Shown in pieces: positions 55,718 to 64,000 of a stretch of 64,000 nucleotides of DNA. Each line of letters starts with the position of its first letter. The first letter of the stretch is position 1. This DNA is from Amycolatopsis arida. Its GTDB lineage: Bacteria; Actinomycetota; Actinomycetes; Mycobacteriales; Pseudonocardiaceae. The DNA is taken from contig NZ_FOWW01000003.1 in assembly GCF_900115565.1 (NCBI RefSeq), positions 186,001-250,000 on the forward strand. The letters are read 5' to 3'. The notes below the pieces were generated by a model. The model had not been told where the DNA came from and did not search any database. It saw only the letters and a program-made list of their open reading frames with translations. The position numbers were made by a program, and so were the translations under genes.

Positions 55718-57360
55718 GCCCGCACCCCCTCGGACAGCCGCGCCACCAGGTCCTTCTTGGACACCTTGCCGATGGGGGACAGCGGCAACGAGTCGAACAC
55801 CTCGAGCCGCTCCGGCAGCTTGTGCTTGGCGATCTCGAAGTCCAGCAGGAACTCCACCAGCTCGTCCAGGGTCAGCGTGGCGCCCTCGCGCAGCACCACG
55901 CACGCGCACATCCGCTCGCCGAGGTCGCGGTCGGGCACCGGCACGCAGCCCACGTTGACCACCGCGGGGTGGGCGAGGACGAGGTTCTCCACCTCCTCGG
56001 CGCTGATCTTCTCGCCGCCGCGGTTGACGAGGTCCTTCTTGCGGCCCTCGACGACGTAGTTGCCGGAGGGGTGCAGCCGGAGCAGGTCGCCGGAGCGGTA
56101 GAACCCGTCGGGGGTGAAGGCCCGCGCGTTGTGCTCGGGAGCGCGGAAGTACCCGCGCAGGGTGTACGGGCCGCGCACGCACAGCTCCCCGACCTCCCCG
56201 GGGGCGACGTCGTCGCCCTCGTCGTCGACGAGCCGGACCTCGTCGTCCGGGCAGATCGGCCGGCCGCACGTCTCGCGGCGCACGTCCTCGTCGTCGTCCA
56301 ACCGGACGAACATGAGCAGCCCCTCGGCCATGCCGAAGTTCTCCTGCACCGTGGCGCCGGGCAGGAGCCGCTCGGCCCGGTCGCGGGTCTCCGGCTGCAG
56401 CCGCTGGCCGCCGCTCTGCAGGACCCGCAGCGAGGACAGGTCGTGGTCGGTGATCCGCGGGTCGTTCAGCCAGCGGATCAGCAGCGAGGGGACGAGATGG
56501 ATGTGTGTCACCCGATGCCGTTCCACCGCGCGGAACACGTCCACCGGCGCCGTCGAGGTGCTCAGCACCACCGCCGCGCCGGACATCAGGAAGCCCTGCA
56601 TGCCGGGGCAGCCGAGTGGAAGGTTGTGCTCGATCGGCAGCACGAGCAGCAGCACGTCGTCCGGGCGGACGTCACACACCGACACCGCGAGGCGTGAGTT
56701 GTACGCGTAGTCGTTGTGCGTGCGGGGGATCAGCTTCGGGATGCCGGTGGTCCCGCCGGAGAGCAGGAACAGCGCCGGGTCGTCGGGGTCGATGTGGATG
56801 TCGTCCAACGCGGCCGGGCCGGTCCACGGTTCCCGGTCGAGCAGGTCCTCGAGCGCGACGAACCCGTCGGGCAGGTCACCGCCGCCGCGCCGCACCAGCT
56901 TCAGCCGCAGGCCCGGCCGGTCGGCGGCGATGCGGTCGACCATGTCGGGAAACGAGAACTCCTTGTGCGCCAGCGGGGTGGCGCAGCCGACGGCGTCGGC
57001 GATCTCGACGAACTGCCGCACCTCGCGGAACCGGTGCGACGGCAGGGCGAGCACCGGGATGGCGCCGATCTTCTGCAACGCGAAGTACAGGTAGGCGAAG
57101 AGCGCGGTGTTCGGCAGCTGGACCACGATCCGGTCCCGTGGCCGCAGGCCGAGGTCCAGCAGGTGGCGGGCCAGTCGGGTGCTGCGCTCGTCGAGCTGGG
57201 CGTAGCTGACGTGCTCGGCACCGTCGATGATCGCGACCCTGGGCCCGAACCTGGTGAACACCTCCGCGAACAGCGTCCGCAGTGGACGGTCGTCCCAGTA
57301 GCCCCGCTCCCGGTAGCGCCGGGCGAACTCGGGCGGGACGGGGGTCACTCCCTCGATCAC
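55714..57360 (-). CDS. Aryl-acid AMP/CoA ligase (DhbE/CouL-like)
   Basis: A 548-aa ANL-superfamily enzyme. P-loop [28 protein letters not shown] (A5), YRSGD (A7), [15 protein letters not shown] (A8) and [11 protein letters not shown] (A10 Lys) are all present. The N-terminus ([19 protein letters not shown]) resembles 2,3-dihydroxybenzoate-AMP ligases. No carrier protein or siderophore gene is near; a catabolic CoA-ligase role fits the crotonase, SDR and amidohydrolase neighbours. GTG at 57360 follows GAGGAG. Confidence 0.85.
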   Translation of the reverse strand: MIEGVTPVPPEFARRYRERGYWDDRPLRTLFAEVFTRFGPRVAIIDGAEHVSYAQLDERSTRLARHLLDLGLRPRDRIVVQLPNTALFAYLYFALQKIGAIPVLALPSHRFREVRQFVEIADAVGCATPLAHKEFSFPDMVDRIAADRPGLRLKLVRRGGGDLPDGFVALEDLLDREPWTGPAALDDIHIDPDDPALFLLSGGTTGIPKLIPRTHNDYAYNSRLAVSVCDVRPDDVLLLVLPIEHNLPLGCPGMQGFLMSGAAVVLSTSTAPVDVFRAVERHRVTHIHLVPSLLIRWLNDPRITDHDLSSLRVLQSGGQRLQPETRDRAERLLPGATVQENFGMAEGLLMFVRLDDDEDVRRETCGRPICPDDEVRLVDDEGDDVAPGEVGELCVRGPYTLRGYFRAPEHNARAFTPDGFYRSGDLLRLHPSGNYVVEGRKKDLVNRGGEKISAEEVENLVLAHPAVVNVGCVPVPDRDLGERMCACVVLREGATLTLDELVEFLLDFEIAKHKLPERLEVFDSLPLSPIGKVSKKDLVARLSEGVRA

Positions 57361-57377
57361 GTGTCTCTCCTCGCTCG

Positions 57378-58154
57378 TCAGGTGGTCGCGGTGTAGCCGC
57401 CGTCGATGACCACGGTCTCCCCGGTGACGAACGGGTTGCTGGTGATCAGGCTCGTGATGGTCGCGGCGACGTCGTCGGCGGTGACACACCGACGCAGCGG
57501 GGTGCGCTTCGCCCGCCGGGCAATCAGGTCGGGGTAGCGGTCGCCGAGGGCGTGTTCCATCCACTCGCCCTCCATCCAGCCGGGCGCGATCGCGTTCACC
57601 CTGATCTCCGGGCCGAGCGCGCCGGCCAACGTCCGGGTCAGGTTCACCACCGCCGCCTTGCTGGCGGCGTAGGGGAACGGCTGCGGGCCGGGACGGAGAC
57701 CGACGACGCTGGCCAGGTTGACCACCGCGGCCGGCGCCGACCGACGCAGCAGTGGCACGCAGGCGCGGGTGACCTGAAAGGTGCCGCGCACGTTCACCGC
57801 GAAGATCCGGTCCCAGTCCTCCATCGACAAACCGTCCAGATCGGACGGTGGGGTGTCGGTGGTGGTGCCCGCGTTGTTCACCAGCGCGTCCAGCCGGTCG
57901 AACCGTGCCTCCACCGCCGCCGCCAGCTCGCGCACCGCGGGCTCGTCGGCCACGTCAGCCCGCACCAGGAGGGTCCGCGCGCCGAGCGCCTCGGCGGCCG
58001 TCGCCACCTCCTTGGCGGCCGTCTCGCTGCGGCTGTAGTTCACCGCGACGTCGAACCCCGCGCCGGCGAGCGCGAGCACGCTGGCCCTGCCGATGCCCCG
58101 GCCGCCGCCGGTGACGAGGGCGACCGGGCGGCCCGCCGTGTCCTGTTCCGTCAT
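57378..58154 (-). CDS. Short-chain dehydrogenase (FabG-like)
   Basis: A 258-aa SDR with cofactor motif [15 protein letters not shown] near 88 and the catalytic Ser...Tyr-x3-Lys (YAASKAA). The pattern suits 3-hydroxyacyl-CoA or similar alcohol oxidation. GGAGG precedes the ATG at 58154. It is the first gene of the minus-strand aromatic operon, 17 bases before the ligase, and divergent from the thiolase gene with a dyad operator in between. Confidence 0.9.
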   Translation of the reverse strand: MTEQDTAGRPVALVTGGGRGIGRASVLALAGAGFDVAVNYSRSETAAKEVATAAEALGARTLLVRADVADEPAVRELAAAVEARFDRLDALVNNAGTTTDTPPSDLDGLSMEDWDRIFAVNVRGTFQVTRACVPLLRRSAPAAVVNLASVVGLRPGPQPFPYAASKAAVVNLTRTLAGALGPEIRVNAIAPGWMEGEWMEHALGDRYPDLIARRAKRTPLRRCVTADDVAATITSLITSNPFVTGETVVIDGGYTATT

Positions 58155-58178
58155 CGAAGACCTCCGCTCGTTCTAGTA

Positions 58179-58196
58179 ACTACCGTAGTAGGTAGT
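58179..58196. promoter_or_regulatory. Operator between the SDR and thiolase genes
   Basis: ACTACC-GTAGTA-GGTAGT is a perfect 18-bp dyad in the 78-base gap between divergent starts. It is well placed to control both the minus-strand aromatic operon and the thiolase-TrmB operon. Confidence 0.6.
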
Positions 58197-58232
58197 ACTG
58201 TCCCGGGCAAGATGTCGAGGAAGGGAGTGACC

Positions 58233-59435
<1,203 letters not shown>

Positions 59436-59444
59436 GGCGAGTAT

Positions 59445-59466
59445 GCTCACCACGGAGGTAGTGAGC
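59445..59466. promoter_or_regulatory. Dyad just before the TrmB gene
   Basis: GCTCAC (59445-59450) and GTGAGC (59461-59466) are complementary with 10 bases between. They lie 12 bases before the TrmB ATG and include the ribosome-site approach, so a bound repressor would block its expression. The spacer contains a GGTA sequence like the site at 58191. Confidence 0.45.
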
Positions 59467-59477
59467 AAAGGAGGGGT

Positions 59478-60353
59478 ATGCCGGACCTCGACACCACGGC
59501 CGAGCGCTTGGTGGAGCTCGGGTTCTCCCGGTACGAGGCGCGGGCCTACCTCGGCCTGCTCGGCGGGGAGCCGATGACCGGCTACGCGCTGGCCAACGCC
59601 ACCGGCATTCCGCAACCCAAGGTCTACGAGACGTTGCGCAAGCTCCTCGCCCGCGGCGCGGTCGTCAAGATCGGCGACGACCCGGCCCGGTTCGTCGCCC
59701 TTCCCGCGGAGCAGCTGTTCGGGCAGTTGGAGAACGACTTCCGCCGCCGGATGGCCGACGCCAAGCTGGAGCTGGAGCGGTTCGACCCGGCCGGGAGCCG
59801 GGAGCAGGTGCGGCTGTTCCACTCCACGCGGGACCGCGGCGCGATCCTCGGCAGGGCACGGGAGCTGCTCGGCGCGGCGCGGGAGCACGTCTACCTGTCC
59901 GGCAGCGCGGCCGAGCTGGCCGACCTGAAGTCCGATGTGGAGGATGCGGAGCGCCGAGGGGTCCGGTTCGACGTCCTGCACTTCGGGGACGCCCCGTTCG
60001 AGCTGGCCCGCGGGCGGCTGGTCCGGCACGCCAGCACCGACCGGGTGCTGTACCGGCATCACCAGGCGCATCACCTCGCCCTGGTCGCCGACGGGACCGG
60101 CGCGCTCTGGTCGGTCGCCCCCGGCGGCGCCGACTGGGAGGGGCTGTGGGTCAGCGACCCGCTGTTCGCCGCCGTGGTCAAGGGCTACATCCGGCACGAC
60201 ATCTACGTGCAGCGGATCTACGCCGACCTGCCGGAGGAGCTCACCGAGCGCTACGGACCCGGCCTGGCCGGCCTGGTCACCCCGGCGCGCGAGGCTGCGG
60301 AGGCTCTTCAGGCTCCCCAGGAAGGAACGAGGACCGACCGCCGCCTCGCCTGA
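59478..60353 (+). CDS. TrmB-family transcriptional regulator
   Basis: A 291-aa protein. The N-terminal TrmB winged helix is clear (LVELGFSRYEARAYLGLLGG to PQPKVYETLRKLLARGAV). A C-terminal PLD-like regulatory domain follows (HSTRDRGAILGRARELLGAA...). AAAGGAGGGG precedes the ATG. It lies 42 bases downstream of the thiolase gene on the same strand and is the best candidate for control of the flanking aromatic genes. Its ligand is unknown. Confidence 0.85.
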   Translation: MPDLDTTAERLVELGFSRYEARAYLGLLGGEPMTGYALANATGIPQPKVYETLRKLLARGAVVKIGDDPARFVALPAEQLFGQLENDFRRRMADAKLELERFDPAGSREQVRLFHSTRDRGAILGRARELLGAAREHVYLSGSAAELADLKSDVEDAERRGVRFDVLHFGDAPFELARGRLVRHASTDRVLYRHHQAHHLALVADGTGALWSVAPGGADWEGLWVSDPLFAAVVKGYIRHDIYVQRIYADLPEELTERYGPGLAGLVTPAREAAEALQAPQEGTRTDRRLA

Positions 60354-60360
60354 CCCGTGG

Positions 60361-62214
60361 ATCTCTGCCGCGGTTGGAGAGCTACACGGCGTGGCTCGGG
60401 CGGCGGGTGGCGCTGTGGCACGGCGACGTGACCGGCCGGTCCGGCGACGCATCCTGCGCGATCCACCGGACATCCTGCTGACCACCCCCGAGTCGCTCGA
60501 AGCGATGCTGGTCAGCGTCAACGTCGAGCACACCGCCTTCTTCGCCGGCCTGCGCGCCATCGTGGTCGACGAGGTGCACGCGTTCGCCGGTGACGACCGC
60601 GGCTGGCACCTCCTCGCCGTGCTCGAACGGCTCACCACGGTCGCCGGCCGCCCGATCCAGCGGATCGGGCTGTCCGCCACCGTCGGCAACCCGGACGAGC
60701 TGCTCGGCTGGCTGCAGGGTTCGGGACGGGGCGACCGGCCGGGCACCGTGGTCGCGCCCGGGGTGACCGGAGCCGTCGAGCTGCCCCCGCCCGGCGACAT
60801 CGAGCTGGACTACGTGGGCTCGGTCGACAACGCGGCCACCGTCATCGCCACCCTGCACCGGGGGGAGAAGCGGCTGGTGTTCTGCGACTCCCGGCAACTC
60901 GTCGAGGAGCTCGGCGCCGCGCTGCGGGCCAGGGAGGTCACCACCTTCCTGTCGCACGCGTCGCTGTCCCTCGACGAGCGGCGCCGGGCGGAGGTGGCGT
61001 TCGCCGAGGCCCGGGACTGCGTCATCGTGTCGACCTCGACCCTGGAGCTGGGGATCGACGTCGGTGACCTCGACCGGGTGGTCCAGATCAACGCGCCGTC
61101 GAGCGTCGCGGCGTTCCTGCAACGCCTCGGCCGGACCGGCCGCCGACCGGGAACGATCCGCAACTGCCTCTTCCTGGCGTTGCGGGAGAACGAGCTGCTG
61201 CACGCCGCCGCGTTGCTGACCCTGTGGGGCAGGGGTTACGTGGAGCCCGTCGTCGCGCCGCCGGAGCCCCGGCACATCGTCGCGCAACAGGTGCTCGCGC
61301 TGTGCCTGCAGGAGCACCGGGTCGGCAGCCGGCTGTGGGCCCGGGCGTGGAACGGCCTCCCGCCGTTCGACCACCGTGCCGAGCCCATCGTGCGCCACCT
61401 CGTCGACGAAGGCTTCCTGGACCGGGACGGGGAGCTGCTCTTCGTCGGCCCCGAGGCGGAGCGCCGGTTCGGGCACCGCCACTTCATGGGGATGACCGCC
61501 GTGTTCACCGCGCCACCCCAGTTCACCGTGCTGGAGGGGCGGCGGGAGATCGGGCGCACCGACCCGGCGCTGCTGACCGAGAAGGTGGACGGCCCGCGGC
61601 TGCTCCTGCTGGGCGGGCGGAGCTGGCGGGTCACCTGGACCGACTGGAAGCGGCGCCGCTGCTTCGTCGAGCCCGCGGACTCCGGTGGGCGGGCCCGCTG
61701 GCAGACCGCGGCGATCGGCGGCACGAGATTCGCGCTCGCCAGGGCGGCGCGAGAGGTGTTGCTGGGCACCGATCCGCCGGTCCGGCTCACCCAGCGCACC
61801 CAACGGGTGCTGGCCGAGCTGCGGGACGACCGGAGGGGCAGCGTCCATCCGGCCGGCACGGTCGTCGCCCGGCGAGGCACGGACGTGCGGTGGTGGACGT
61901 GGGCCGGGTTCCGCGCCAACGCCACCCTCGTCAGCACGCTGTCCGGGCTCACCGACGAGAAGCAGAGCTTCGACGACGTGTCGATCCGGCTGCGCACCGA
62001 CCTGGACCGGGAACTGTGGCGGTCCGGCACGGCCGGCGCCGCCGAGCGGCTGTGCCTGCCGGAGGTCGACGAGCGGGCGCTGGCCGGGTTGAAGTTCAAC
62101 GAGGCGCTGCCCCACCGCCTCGCCGTCGCGACGCTGGCCGCGCGGCTGGCCGACCTCGACGGGGCGACCACGGTCCTCCACGAGCCGGTCCGGGTCGTCG
62201 TCGGCAACGACTGA
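60361..62214 (+). pseudogene. Lhr-like DEAD/DEAH helicase, N-terminus lost and frameshifted
   Basis: The similarity starts abruptly with LPRLESYTAWLGRRVALWHGDVTG in one frame, then shifts near 60430-60445 into RRRILRDPPDILLTTPESLEAM. Motif II (VVDEVHAF), motif III (SATVGN), the second RecA domain (VSTSTLELGIDV, QRLGRTGRRPGT) and a long C-terminal part are intact to 62214. The Q motif and Walker A, which should lie upstream, are missing: the preceding bases belong to the TrmB gene. It cannot bind ATP normally and is most likely a decaying gene. Confidence 0.85.
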
Positions 62215-62235
62215 CCCCACCGATCCCTGCCTGCC

Positions 62236-62282
62236 ATGAAGGCCACCTTCATCGCGCTCAACGCCATGAAGGTGGCCTTCAT
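62236..62282. repeat. Mirror pair of ATGAAGG palindromes
   Basis: ATGAAGGCCACCTTCAT (62236-62252) and its exact reverse complement ATGAAGGTGGCCTTCAT (62266-62282) are 30 bases apart in phase. Each is itself a hairpin with 7-bp arms, so several alternative structures can form. It lies 22 bases after the helicase stop and may be a terminator or a mobile palindromic repeat. Confidence 0.8.
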
Positions 62283-62438
62283 GGCGTTCGGCCGAGGAGC
62301 AGCGGTGATGTGGCTCGGGGGAGACCAACGTCGACATCACCGACATTCTGTCGTGCCGCCCGAGGCCCCGATTCGCCTTGCCGCGCGACAATCCGGCACC
62401 GCGCCCGGCGTCGCGCCCACTGTGACCGGAACGGCTCG

Positions 62439-62588
62439 ACCGTCAGCGCCTGCTACAGCACCGTCCCCGGGGTGTGGCGGCACGGCGACTGGATCACCAT
62501 CACCGACCGCGGCTCCACCGTCAGCCGGGACGCCCTCGCCAACCCCGACGCACTCGACCCCTTCGTCGCGCTGGGCCGGCGACCGTGA
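62439..62588 (+). pseudogene. Fragment resembling acetoacetyl-CoA synthetase
   Basis: The stretch YSTVPGVWRHGDWITITDRGS matches the conserved region of acetoacetyl-CoA synthetases just after the adenylation core. Before and after it the similarity ends. There is no start, ribosome site or room for the rest of this roughly 650-aa enzyme. I read it as a gene scrap. The remainder of 62283-62609 holds nothing else recognisable. Confidence 0.5.
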
Positions 62589-62609
62589 GCACCGATGAGT
62601 ACCGACCGG

Positions 62610-63308
62610 TTACACCGGCGGCAGGTCGCGCAAATGCGGCGCCTCCTTGCCGAGGACGTCCAGTTGCGCCCGGATCCGCGCGAACTGCTGGTCACCAGCC
62701 AGGTTCAGCACGATGTCACCGGCCCGCCGCACGGTCGCGTCGAACCCGCGCTCCGCCCGCTCGAGCCGGTCCACGATCCGCCGCACGGTCGGATCGTCCG
62801 TCGCCCGCGGCGCGGTCGGGGCGAGCGCCTGCCCGTAGCGGGCGAGCCGCTCCACCTCGACGAGCTCCTTGTCCAGGTCCGCCGCGATGTCACGTAACCA
62901 CCGCGTCGGTTGCGCGTCCGCGGGCGCACTGTCGACGATGACCCGGAAGCGGGCCACGAGGTCCCGGCACCGGACGTGGTGCCGCGCCCACTCCCCGGTC
63001 AGCGGAATCGCCGGCGGCGGGGCCGGGGGCACCGGCTGCCGGGCCGCCGGCCGCGACGGCCGCCCCCGATGCGCGAGCCGGGCGCGGGCGGCGACCTGCA
63101 CGCACAGCCCGACCAGGCACCCCAACACGAGACCGATCGGGACGAGCACGATCAGATACGCCGCGATGTCGATGCCGACCCCCTGCTCCGGATCAGCGTC
63201 CGTGACACCGGCGATGAGGGCGACCACGGCCAGGATCCCCGCCCCGATCGCGCCGCCGAAGGCCCATCCCGCGCGGGCCACCCGGGACCGCGAACCACGA
63301 CCTGACAC
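62610..63308 (-). CDS. Two-helix membrane protein with helical C-terminus
   Basis: About 232 aa from the GTG at 63308, which has GAGGGAGG 8 bases upstream. Two hydrophobic helices (about 14-35 and 48-72) are followed by a Pro-rich linker and a charged helical C-terminal region (ADLDKELVEVERLARYG, VDRLERAERGFD) that may form a coiled coil. No family is recognised. It may be a membrane-attached scaffold. Confidence 0.7.
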   Translation of the reverse strand: MSGRGSRSRVARAGWAFGGAIGAGILAVVALIAGVTDADPEQGVGIDIAAYLIVLVPIGLVLGCLVGLCVQVAARARLAHRGRPSRPAARQPVPPAPPPAIPLTGEWARHHVRCRDLVARFRVIVDSAPADAQPTRWLRDIAADLDKELVEVERLARYGQALAPTAPRATDDPTVRRIVDRLERAERGFDATVRRAGDIVLNLAGDQQFARIRAQLDVLGKEAPHLRDLPPV

Positions 63309-63507
63309 GGCGAGAACCTCCCTCGACACCGGCGGCCGGGCTGCCACCGGCACGGATTCTCCCCCACGCCGTGGGCCTACGGATAACCACGCCTCATCGG
63401 TGCTGTCGGCCGGCCTTGCCGAGCCGGCGTCGCCCGTCCGTCTCGGACGCGGCCAGGGCTCCCGCAACGCCCGCTCGCCGGCATTCGTCCATCGGGTCGA
63501 AGGCGGC

Positions 63508-63602
63508 GAGACGCTGCCCACCACCTCGCCGTCGCGACGCCGGCCGACCTCGACGGGGCCGGCACGGTCGCGAGCCGATCCGCGCCGTCGTCGACGGTCG
63601 AG
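63508..63602 (+). pseudogene. Second, degraded copy of the helicase 3' end
   Basis: Bases 63508-63602 align with 62106-62210, the last part of the helicase gene. Shared blocks include CCTCGCCGTCGCGACGC and GGCCGACCTCGACGGGGC. The copy has a 9-base and a 3-base deletion and no open frame. It is on the same strand, about 1.4 kb away. The rest of 63309-63612 holds no gene. Confidence 0.65.
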
Positions 63603-63612
63603 CCGCCCCGGG

Positions 63613-63882
63613 TCAGCGGTCGCGGCGGGGTGGGTCGGGAAGGTCGAGCCGGCCACTCACCCGCTGCCCGCCGTGCGTGCGCGGGAAGGGGTCGGCCTCC
63701 TCGATGCCGTTGTTGGGGGGCGGGGTGTCGCCCGCGTGCTGGCCCCGGCTCGAGTTCCAGCCGCCACCCTCCTCCGTGGAGCGGTGTCGCCAGCCGCTGT
63801 CGGGCACGCGGTAGTCGCTGTTCTCCGGCGTCCGGTTCCCCGAGTGCCACGCCTCGCTCAGGCCCTGGTGCCGGCTGGACAT
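63613..63882 (-). CDS. Hypothetical hydrophilic protein
   Basis: An 89-aa frame starting MSSRHQGLSEAWHSGNRTP and ending in basic residues. It is strongly hydrophilic, rich in Arg, Gly, Ser and Pro, with no membrane segment or motif. GGCGAG directly before the ATG is a weak ribosome site. The composition (Trp, Asn and Tyr present, normal Ser codons) is more protein-like than the overlapping frames, but it may not be expressed. Confidence 0.4.
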   Translation of the reverse strand: MSSRHQGLSEAWHSGNRTPENSDYRVPDSGWRHRSTEEGGGWNSSRGQHAGDTPPPNNGIEEADPFPRTHGGQRVSGRLDLPDPPRRDR

Positions 63883-63915
63883 CTCGCCGAGCGCCCGCCC
63901 GGCGCACCGGTGCGC

Positions 63916-64000
63916 GTGCCCGAGGATCTCTCGCTGGTCGCCGTGTGCCCGGAGGACATGGCGGTCAGCTACTCGGTGCCACTGACGACCGTGGCCATCC
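63916..64000 (+). pseudogene. LacI-family regulator fragment, runs off the window
   Basis: The plus strand reads VPEDLSLVAVCPEDMAVSYS then VPLTTVAI, the well-known C-terminal segment of LacI/GalR regulators (usually VPEDLSVVGFDD...PLTTV). Upstream in this frame the similarity stops after a few residues, so the N-terminal two thirds are absent. It continues beyond the edge, so only the 5' truncation can be judged. Confidence 0.6.

Noticed and set aside
55714-57360. Siderophore (2,3-dihydroxybenzoate) biosynthesis
   Set aside because: The ligase resembles DhbE, but there is no isochorismate synthase, carrier protein or NRPS; all neighbours are catabolic.
60361-62214. BREX or DISARM phage-defence locus
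   Set aside because: Only the truncated helicase is present; no methyltransferase, PglZ, BrxC or DUF1998 protein is encoded in the window.

Overview
This window is chromosomal DNA from a very GC-rich actinomycete. The glnX-glnH-pknG operon, an Lsr2 nucleoid protein, a SapB/AmfS-type lanthipeptide locus and many GTG starts and ATGA overlaps point to a filamentous member of the Pseudonocardiaceae. An Amycolatopsis-like genus is my inference; no 16S gene is present.

Layout. 1-7.2 kb: a thioesterase end, a membrane metallophosphoesterase and the PknG nitrogen-signalling operon. 7.2-9.5 kb: cold-shock protein, acyl-CoA desaturase, thioesterase. 9.5-16.1 kb (minus strand): a ram/amf-like class III lanthipeptide cluster made of LanKC, a 46-aa precursor and two ABC exporters. 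16.5-19.2 kb: small membrane proteins and a BlaI/BlaR-type pair with a good operator. 19.3-23.9 kb: PucR regulator and the proline catabolic genes pruA and PRODH. 24-29.8 kb: crotonase, quinone oxidoreductase, a TetR-controlled DrrAB-type exporter and a frameshifted DUF418 gene. 30.2-34.6 kb: a GT-B-like gene split by a 7-bp tandem repeat (apparent phase-variable locus, OFF in this sequence), a STAND/NB-ARC ATPase and lsr2. 35-41 kb: tRNA-Lys, an IS256 remnant, a TetR/DUF2867 pair, a secreted peptidoglycan-binding protein, PatB, a diguanylate cyclase and folE. 42-60.3 kb: a large aromatic-acid catabolic region. 60.3-64 kb: a decaying region holding a truncated helicase, a second copy of its 3' end, an acetoacetyl-CoA synthetase scrap and a LacI scrap.

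How the genes work together. The 42-60 kb block can be read as one pathway. An aryl-CoA ligase, crotonase, SDR and amidohydrolase (the gene set of the p-coumarate cou system) would turn hydroxycinnamates into hydroxybenzoates. PobA would make protocatechuate, and PcaGH, PcaB, PcaC, PcaD, PcaIJ and the thiolase PcaF would carry it to succinyl-CoA and acetyl-CoA. A quercetinase-type bicupin overlapping an esterase gene may add a flavonoid entry into protocatechuate. Local regulators are IclR, LysR and TrmB types.

The most notable observation is the array of 13 GGAAACC units at 30555-30647. Its copy number leaves the gene out of frame, and a multiple of three units would restore it. Other points worth checking are the lanthipeptide precursor with an enlarged first ring, two intergenic arrays with a 21-bp period, and the duplicated helicase tail.
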